Assembly: GCA_031383555.1 (NCBI GenBank)
Contig: JANMZR010000056.1
Location: 1 to 14,853, forward strand
DNA length: 14,853 nt
Source of the DNA: JANMZR01 sp031383555
GTDB taxonomy: Bacteria; Bacteroidota; Bacteroidia; Cytophagales; Spirosomataceae
Direction of reading: 5' to 3'
The translations under genes and the position numbers were made by a program. Positions 9,345 to 14,853 of this stretch are shown piece after piece (positions within the stretch are counted from its first letter, which is position 1; each line of letters starts with the position of its first letter). The notes under the pieces were generated by a model that was given only the letters and a program-made list of their open reading frames with translations, made no database searches and was not told the origin of the DNA.

Positions 9345-10052
9345 ATGAAAAAAAAAGAAATTAAATCGTTGCTAATTAGCTTATTCTTACTATTTTACTC
9401 AACTATTTCTGCACAAAAATACATGGCTGTTTTATCAGGGCCAAATGAAGCACCACCAAATGCTTCATCGGGAACAGGCAATGCTATTATAACAATAAAT
9501 GGCACTAGTATGCGTGTACAATGTGTGTTTAATGGTTTAATAGGAAATACAACTGCCACACATATTCATGCAGCAACAGCTGTGGCAGGAGCAGGTACTG
9601 CAGGCGTTGCTACTGTAACTCCAACTTTTACAGGTTTTCCATTAGGGGTAACAAGTGGAAGCTATGACAATACTTTTGATATGAGTTTAGCTTCTAGCTA
9701 CAATTCTGCTTATATAACAGCACATGGTGGTACTGTCGCCCAAGCATGGGCCGACCTTAAAGCCGCCATTGTTGCGGGGAAGTCTTATTTTAATATACAT
9801 TCAATCATTTATCCAGGAGGTGAAATTAGGGGATTCCTAATTCCTTCATCATGTTCTTCAACTAAAACTGGCAATTGGAATGATGCTACCGTTTGGACTT
9901 GCAACTTCATCCCAACAAGTTTGGACAATGTGGTTGTTTTGCCAGGACATGTCGTATCTATTCCATCAAGTTTTTCAGCTTTTGCAAAAAATATTGAAAT
10001 TAATGGCGAACTAAAAAAGGGACTTGGTGCAAGTTTAACTTTAAATCAATAA
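9345..10052 (+). CDS. Secreted CHRD-domain protein with a short beta-rich C-terminal region
   Basis: The 235-residue product has a signal peptide (residues 1-24, ISAQ). Residues about 26-167 form a CHRD (chordin-like) domain, with the characteristic THIH at 72-75 and NIHSIIYPGGEIRG at 150-163. CHRD domains occur in bacterial exported proteins, but their biochemical role is unknown. Residues about 170-235 contain GNWNDATVWTCNFIPTSLDN and a GHVVSI stretch. This resembles the G8-like or beta-helix start found in large Bacteroidota surface proteins, yet the protein ends soon after, with no type IX secretion sorting domain. It may be a truncated version. It follows the azurin-fused gene by 56 bases with no visible terminator between them, so it may be co-transcribed. 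Nine A follow the ATG, a possible slippage site. Confidence 0.85.
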   Translation: MKKKEIKSLLISLFLLFYSTISAQKYMAVLSGPNEAPPNASSGTGNAIITINGTSMRVQCVFNGLIGNTTATHIHAATAVAGAGTAGVATVTPTFTGFPLGVTSGSYDNTFDMSLASSYNSAYITAHGGTVAQAWADLKAAIVAGKSYFNIHSIIYPGGEIRGFLIPSSCSSTKTGNWNDATVWTCNFIPTSLDNVVVLPGHVVSIPSSFSAFAKNIEINGELKKGLGASLTLNQ

Positions 10053-10161
10053 ATTTGGCATTTTTGGATTTAGAGTATAAACATTTTTTCAGAAATTATT
10101 TAAATATCTTTTGTCCCAAAGCATTTTTTCTCAGGAAATTCCGACCTTGTAGCACCAAAAA
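10053..10161. other. Convergent intergenic region
   Basis: Genes end here from both sides. I found no convincing hairpin plus T-run on either strand. CATTTTTTC occurs at 10082-10090 and 10122-10130, each followed by a variant of CAGAAATT, forming a loose direct repeat of unknown meaning. Confidence 0.4.
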
Positions 10162-11607
10162 TTAAAAATAAGGGCCTTCTTCTGAGTGGATTTTCAAACT
10201 TGGCTTATAGGCCATTATTGCCTTTATTACCTCATTGGAGGTTTTGGTGCCATATAGGTACACCTCTTTTAATGCTGGAAATTTTGTAAGGTCCAAAATT
10301 GACTTATCTTCGGTGCCAGTGAAGGATAAATTCAGAATTTCTAAATTTGGCAATTTGCTCAAATACATTAAGTTTTGCCCTTTCAATTTTGTTTTCTGAA
10401 GATAAAGCTCTTTCAAATTGGTCATTTGGCCAATATAATACAGGTCGGCATCGTCTAATTGGGATGAAACAAGTGATACTTTTGTGAACAATTCCAAATA
10501 AGGCTTCAAAAGTAATAGCTTTTTACTATCAAATGCCACCGGAGGAAACTTGTTGGAAATTGTATATTTTTCACCCTCCGCCTTATTATCTTTTTTAATG
10601 CTTACTTCCAGTTCATCGGCTAATAATTTAAGTTCATTTTCGATCTGAGAAGCGGTAAACTTGGCTTTATCCAAATTTAAACGATATTTTTTAATATTTG
10701 GAGCCAGTTGATAAACCAATGATTGTACGTTGAGACTATCCATTTCAGCTATGCTCAATTTCTCTTTTGCCCCTTTCAAAATCCAATATTTTATAATGGC
10801 AATTTCACTTTTTGCAACCTGAATTTTCCCAACAGGTGGCATATGATCCGAAATAGTATCGGGCAAAAGTATTCTTTTTATCAGTTCTGACGAATCAGGC
10901 AGAAAATGGATGATGGGCAATTTCCCACTTTCACCTTTTTCAAATAAGTCTTTTATTGATGCCACCGAAAAGCCTCCTTTGGCTCGTAAACTATGATGGC
11001 AACCTGCACATTTAGTTTCTAGTATGGGCTGAATTACGTCTTCATAAACATACAAAATTGTATCAGACGCTACTGGTTTTGACTTAAATTCTTTGCTCAT
11101 AAAAGGCAAATATTCGTTCAAATAATTTTTGCCATGAGTTAAACTACCCCCTTGATGGCTTGTATAAAAGGCTGATATATTGGTAATTAGTAATAATATT
11201 AGATAAATTGGCTTGAGGTTTACGGCCGACTCTAATGAAATATAAACCGCATAAGTTAGCAATAAACCAAAGCCTGTGGCTATAGCGCCTATAAAATGTT
11301 GATCCATTAGTATACCCTCAAAATTTCCAGAGGAAAAAAGTAAAAAGCCCGATAATATTGAAAGTAAGGTTAATAAGACAGCTACCAAAAAAACTAAATT
11401 AAAAACTTGCTTTGGTATTTTGTTTAGGCTTAAAAAATTGAAAATTTCGCCTAATAAAAGCAATAAAATTAATACAATTGGAAAATGTAAAATTATTGGG
11501 TGTAGCCTGCCCACGGTTAATAATTCGGGCGAAACATCAGTTAGCTGTAAGGATTTTAAGAAAAGTAGGCCAATGCAAATAATTATCAATATAATCCTTT
11601 TCAACAT
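10162..11607 (-). CDS. DUF2231-type membrane protein with c-type cytochrome domain and leucine-rich repeats
   Basis: The 481-residue product has an N-terminal hydrophobic helix and about four more membrane helices in residues 1-150, including the DUF2231 motif GRLHPIILHFPIVLILLLLL (33-52). A soluble part then carries a single c-type heme site, CAGCH at 200-204, in a planctomycete-type cytochrome domain (VIQPILETKCAGCHHSLRAK). Met256 in DHMPP is the likely axial ligand. Residues about 375-480 contain leucine-rich repeats (LKELYLQKT, LEILNLSFTGTE, LKEVYLYGT). I infer an inner-membrane anchor with the heme and LRR in the periplasm: the heme could receive electrons and the LRR could bind a partner. 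It is the last gene of the minus-strand cluster, 129 bases after the DUF1552 gene. A separate promoter was not found. The membrane, heme and LRR parts are visible in one uninterrupted frame. Confidence 0.88.
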   Translation of the reverse strand: MLKRIILIIICIGLLFLKSLQLTDVSPELLTVGRLHPIILHFPIVLILLLLLGEIFNFLSLNKIPKQVFNLVFLVAVLLTLLSILSGFLLFSSGNFEGILMDQHFIGAIATGFGLLLTYAVYISLESAVNLKPIYLILLLITNISAFYTSHQGGSLTHGKNYLNEYLPFMSKEFKSKPVASDTILYVYEDVIQPILETKCAGCHHSLRAKGGFSVASIKDLFEKGESGKLPIIHFLPDSSELIKRILLPDTISDHMPPVGKIQVAKSEIAIIKYWILKGAKEKLSIAEMDSLNVQSLVYQLAPNIKKYRLNLDKAKFTASQIENELKLLADELEVSIKKDNKAEGEKYTISNKFPPVAFDSKKLLLLKPYLELFTKVSLVSSQLDDADLYYIGQMTNLKELYLQKTKLKGQNLMYLSKLPNLEILNLSFTGTEDKSILDLTKFPALKEVYLYGTKTSNEVIKAIMAYKPSLKIHSEEGPYF

Positions 11608-11736
11608 GAATATTATTAGTAGTTAAAAAAATCTCTTAAAAGCAAAATTTTAATCAATTGAAAATGTAGCATTTATTTATTTCCAATCTCAATCATTTTC
11701 AAATTAGGCCTTTCAAAAAAGGAAATAATTAAATTA

Positions 11737-13116
11737 TTAAACCAACAGGTTTCTTAAAGTTGATGAGCTATCGCCAAATTGGTTTAGGTTAATGCCTTGG
11801 CTATGCAACATGGTCAAATATAAGTTCGCCAGTGGTGTTTCTGGTGCATATTCTAGGTTTTGTCCCGTTTTTATTTTTCCACCACCTTTTCCGCCAATTA
11901 GTATTGGTAGGTTGCGTGGTGCATGCCTATTTCCATCACGCAAGTCGGAGGCAAATACCACCATCGACTGGTCTAATAAAGTATGGTCTCCTTCTTTTAT
12001 ACTTTTCAATTTTTGTAAAAAATAGGAATATTGCTCAACATGCCAAGTGGCTATTAAGGCATATTCATCCATCAGCAAGGCTTTATCCATATGGTGTGAA
12101 ATGGAATGGTGATTACCTTTTACACCTTTTATAAATGAAAAATTCCTGTTGGATACTGAATTGCCAAACATAAAAGTGGACACCCTACTGGCATCACTCC
12201 AAAAGGCTAAAACCATGATATCAAGCATCAATCGGGTTTTTTCGGTAATATCAACCCCCGAATACATATCCAAATAGTCATCAATATTCTGATTAACCCT
12301 AATAAGCTCCTTTTTTACATCTTTTGTAATATTGGCTTTAAATTTCTCCCGATTTGCTTCACTAGAAATTCGTTTTTCCACACTATAAATTGATTCTAAA
12401 TATTCCGAAAGCTTGTCTTGGTCAGACCGCCCAAGGTTTTTCTTTAAAGTGTTGGCATCATCTTTTACGGCATCCAAAATACTTTTTTTCCAAGGGTCTT
12501 GTTTTATTTTCACGCCAGGAATATATGGTTTGAACAACCTGTCAAAGGCTAACCTAGGGTCAATTTCCTTACTCATTGGCTGCTGGGCAGTTTTCCAAGA
12601 AATACTTGAGCCATATAATCGGGTAAAGCCTACATTGATATCAACACCGGTTGTAATACGGTCTAAGCCATATTCCAATGAAGGAAACAGGGTTTCGCCA
12701 CCAACTTTTGAGGCTATTACTTGGTCCACCGATACACCACCGCAATTTATATTATCACCAATGGTTTGTTTTATAGGCATACAGGTAAGCAAGCTGGCCG
12801 ACTTTGCATAATGCCCATCGGCACCTTTAAATATCGAATTATGGTTCATTAAATTGGCCAAAACATTTACCTCTTTTTGCACGGGGGCCAAAGGTGTCAG
12901 CTGTGGTGTGAGTTGAAAATTTGAGCCAAATTCACACGGATTCCAAAGATAGGGATGAACACCATTTGGCATATAAAAAAAGGCAGATCTCACTGGTGCT
13001 TTTTTTAATGGAATTGATGTAAAGGGTTTTCCCATCGCCTCCAAAAACGGAAGAGCAATTGAAGCACCTACACCTTGAAGCATTCTTCTCCTAGAAATTT
13101 GCCAAGATTTAGTCAT
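11737..13116 (-). CDS. DUF1552 family exported protein with twin-arginine-like signal
   Basis: The 459-residue product is a DUF1552 protein of usual length. Its N-terminus, ISRRRMLQGVGASIALPFL, resembles a Tat export signal, with Arg9-Arg10-Arg11 before a short hydrophobic stretch. Family-type segments are AFFYMPNGVHPYLWNP near residue 45, the central SLEYGLD, GNHHSISHH, and the C-terminal SSTLRNLLV. The function of DUF1552 is unknown. It typically occurs beside DUF1592-type cytochrome proteins, as here: the DUF1592 gene ends 102 bases upstream in the direction of transcription. That recurring pairing suggests a shared complex or substrate in the periplasm. A Tat signal would mean the protein is exported folded, sometimes a sign of a bound cofactor, but I see no cofactor motif. 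Confidence 0.9.
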   Translation of the reverse strand: MTKSWQISRRRMLQGVGASIALPFLEAMGKPFTSIPLKKAPVRSAFFYMPNGVHPYLWNPCEFGSNFQLTPQLTPLAPVQKEVNVLANLMNHNSIFKGADGHYAKSASLLTCMPIKQTIGDNINCGGVSVDQVIASKVGGETLFPSLEYGLDRITTGVDINVGFTRLYGSSISWKTAQQPMSKEIDPRLAFDRLFKPYIPGVKIKQDPWKKSILDAVKDDANTLKKNLGRSDQDKLSEYLESIYSVEKRISSEANREKFKANITKDVKKELIRVNQNIDDYLDMYSGVDITEKTRLMLDIMVLAFWSDASRVSTFMFGNSVSNRNFSFIKGVKGNHHSISHHMDKALLMDEYALIATWHVEQYSYFLQKLKSIKEGDHTLLDQSMVVFASDLRDGNRHAPRNLPILIGGKGGGKIKTGQNLEYAPETPLANLYLTMLHSQGINLNQFGDSSSTLRNLLV

Positions 13117-13189
13117 ATATATTTATTGCAATTAAAGGTTAAAAATATTATTAGAAAATAAATATTTTGGGCTTGAATATTAAGCAATT

Positions 13190-13216
13190 TTGTGGAAAAA
13201 TATTATTTTCCCACAA
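13190..13216 (-). other. Imperfect inverted repeat between the DUF1592 and DUF1552 genes
   Basis: TTGTGG at 13190-13195 pairs with CCACAA at 13211-13216. After one mismatch, AAAA pairs with TTTT around a TATTA loop. It lies only 3 bases after the end of the DUF1592 gene. There is no T-run after it in the transcribed direction, so it is at most a weak terminator or an mRNA-stabilising hairpin. The DUF1552 gene can still be in the same transcript. Confidence 0.3.
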
Positions 13217-13218
13217 TA

Positions 13219-14853
13219 TTATACACTTTTTTTCTCAAAATCACTAATTTTTGTTAAAAACGGATAGCTTTTTACAAGCTCAATTATAAATGGTTCTGGA
13301 TTGAAATTATTTTCTAATAATGTATTTTCTAATCTTCTTATGGCGGGTTCGTCAGTAAATAAAACCGACCGCCCCAATGCGTAAGAAAGCATTTTAGTGG
13401 AAAAATTTCTTGCAATTCTTTTTTTATCCTTAACCAATATTTTTCTTAATTCTTCGGGACCGTTAAATTTTTCACCTTCTGATGTTATACCCGAAGCGTC
13501 AATTTTTACTTTGCCGTAAGTATCACGCCATTGACCAGTTGGGTCGTAGTTTTCCAAGCCTAAGCCCAAGGGATCCATTTTTTGATGGCACGACTGGCAC
13601 TCGGGCTTTGCACGATGCATTTCTAATATTTTACGTAATCCCAAGGCATCATGTATTGCCTTGTCTTCAGTAAGTGCCGACACCTCTTCTGGTGGTGGCG
13701 GTGGTGAAATACCCAATATTTGTTCCAAAACCCATTTGCCCCTTAATACTGGCGAGGTTCTTGTTGAAATGGAAGTACTTGCCAACACGCCAGCCATTCC
13801 TAATATTCCTCCTCTTTTTGCATCAGAAAACTCAACCTTTCTAAATACTTCAGAATCAACACCGCCAACCCCATAAAAATTGGCCAAACGCCCATTTAAA
13901 ATGGAATAATTGCTATTGACTAAGTCCATCATATTTTTGCTTTTTGTCAATACATGATAAAAATATTCTCCAGCTTCGCTATACAAATCTTTCCTGAGGG
14001 TCAAATTGAAATCGGGGTACATTTTTTCATCCACCATTGGTTGGGGTTCCAAAAGTTTGGTTATTCCTAACCATTGTACTGAAAAGTTTACAGCAAAACG
14101 CTTAGCTTTTGGGCTTGCCAGCATTCTTTTAACCTGGCCTTCAAGCACCAAAGTATCTTGCAGTTTGCCTTTATATGCCAGTTCAAACAATTCTTCATCG
14201 GGGCAGCTAGCCCATAAAAAATACGACAATCGATTAGCTACTTCAAAATGACTTAGCTTATATGCGCCTACTATTTGAGGCTCCTCTTCAATTTTATATA
14301 AAAAATTGGGAGATACCAATATTGCTTTTAAAACCTGCCCAATACTTTCATTGAACCGCTGTGGATTATTAATCTTTGATTTTTCGTTGTAAACTGATTG
14401 AAAAAGTGATAATAATTTGTTTTTTTCGGTAGCCCCTAAAAACCGTCGATAAGTTTTTGATCCAATTTGATTTATCACTTTTTCAGCTGCCAGTTTTTCA
14501 TCAGTCAAATATTTGTATTTAACCGAAAAAAGTGATTTAAACCAGTTTTTTACACCTTCCCAACCATCTGCCTGAAATGCGAATGGCACAATTTCCCGCC
14601 ATTTTGATTTATTTTGATAAACACTATCTACCACCATTTCGGCAGCATCGTAGTATCGCTCAAGTTTTAAAGGGGTGAAATATAAGGCACGGCCCTGATT
14701 ATCAAAGCCTCCACCACCGGAGCCATCCGAAGGAAAATAATTATAGGCATCAATATTTACCCCAAACAAATCCAAAATGGTATTGTGGTATTCGGCATGG
14801 CTCAGCCTTCTTATTACTACTTGGCCGGGAGTTTTTTTCTGTAATGATTTTTG
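13219..14853 (-). CDS. DUF1592-family protein (DUF1587/1595/1592/1588/1585) with CXXCH motif, 5' partial
   Basis: The frame stays open to the window edge, so the true start is outside. A TTG at 14775 is not the start, because 26 upstream codons encode conserved sequence (TPGQVVIRRLSHAEYHNTIL) of the DUF1587 domain. The 544 visible residues carry the domains in the usual order: DUF1587 (about 8-75), DUF1595 (about 125-190), DUF1592 (about 198-325), DUF1588 (about 345-445) and DUF1585 (about 455-535). CQSCHQKMDPLG at 419-430 holds a CXXCH heme-type motif (bases 13585-13599), and GISPPPPPEEV is the family's proline run. Full-length relatives usually have another cytochrome c domain and a signal at the N-terminus, expected beyond base 14853. 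These proteins are abundant in Planctomycetes and found in some Bacteroidota, and their function is not established. It is probably the first visible gene of a leftward unit with the DUF1552 and DUF2231-cytochrome genes. Confidence 0.92.
   Translation of the reverse strand, partial: QKSLQKKTPGQVVIRRLSHAEYHNTILDLFGVNIDAYNYFPSDGSGGGGFDNQGRALYFTPLKLERYYDAAEMVVDSVYQNKSKWREIVPFAFQADGWEGVKNWFKSLFSVKYKYLTDEKLAAEKVINQIGSKTYRRFLGATEKNKLLSLFQSVYNEKSKINNPQRFNESIGQVLKAILVSPNFLYKIEEEPQIVGAYKLSHFEVANRLSYFLWASCPDEELFELAYKGKLQDTLVLEGQVKRMLASPKAKRFAVNFSVQWLGITKLLEPQPMVDEKMYPDFNLTLRKDLYSEAGEYFYHVLTKSKNMMDLVNSNYSILNGRLANFYGVGGVDSEVFRKVEFSDAKRGGILGMAGVLASTSISTRTSPVLRGKWVLEQILGISPPPPPEEVSALTEDKAIHDALGLRKILEMHRAKPECQSCHQKMDPLGLGLENYDPTGQWRDTYGKVKIDASGITSEGEKFNGPEELRKILVKDKKRIARNFSTKMLSYALGRSVLFTDEPAIRRLENTLLENNFNPEPFIIELVKSYPFLTKISDFEKKSV

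Noticed and set aside
11709..11722. CCTTT-caaa-AAAGG hairpin after the DUF1552 gene as a terminator
   Set aside because: The stem is only five pairs and no T-run follows in the transcribed direction.
12413..12811. 132-codon open frame on the plus strand, opposite the DUF1552 gene
   Set aside because: It lies wholly inside a well-supported gene, resembles no known protein and has no start signal of its own. Other antisense frames in the window were dropped for the same reason.
13219..14775. Complete DUF1592 gene starting at TTG 14775
   Set aside because: Conserved DUF1587 sequence continues in frame through 26 more codons to the window edge, so the gene is partial.

Overview
The window looks like an AT-rich chromosomal segment of a Bacteroidota bacterium, possibly of the order Cytophagales. 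The support is a SusC/SusD outer-membrane glycan-uptake pair, A/T-rich translation starts without clear Shine-Dalgarno sequences, a TAnnTTTG-type promoter element, and secreted proteins with DUF1080, PA14, CHRD and DUF1552/DUF1592 domains. The phylum is secure; the order is inference.

Plus strand, 1-10052. A probable terminator of an upstream gene (27-61) precedes a SusC/RagA-family TonB-dependent receptor (229-3492). The receptor reading frame is interrupted by one in-frame TAA at codon 680 (2266-2268), and the frame continues intact on both sides. After a short GC-rich spacer comes a SusD-family lipoprotein (3569-5293) and a strong intrinsic terminator (5316-5345). A second unit then starts, probably from the TAnnTTTG element at 5409. 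It encodes a secreted DUF1080 (3-keto-disaccharide hydrolase-like) plus PA14 protein (5441-7264), a PQQ sugar dehydrogenase-like beta-propeller fused to an azurin-type copper domain (7297-9288), and a secreted CHRD-domain protein (9345-10052).

Minus strand, 10162-14853, convergent with the above. In transcription order it carries a DUF1587/1595/1592/1588/1585 protein with a CXXCH motif (5' end beyond the window), a DUF1552 protein with a twin-arginine-like signal, and a membrane protein joining a DUF2231-type membrane domain, a c-type cytochrome domain and leucine-rich repeats.

Taken together, a glycan importer lies beside secreted or envelope proteins carrying predicted PQQ, type 1 copper and heme c sites. 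A reasonable but untested hypothesis is an oxidative route for sugars or glycosides outside the cytoplasm, with electrons passing through azurin and cytochrome domains to the membrane. No RNA genes, insertion sequences, CRISPR arrays or phage genes were seen. No gene-free stretch exceeds 300 bases.
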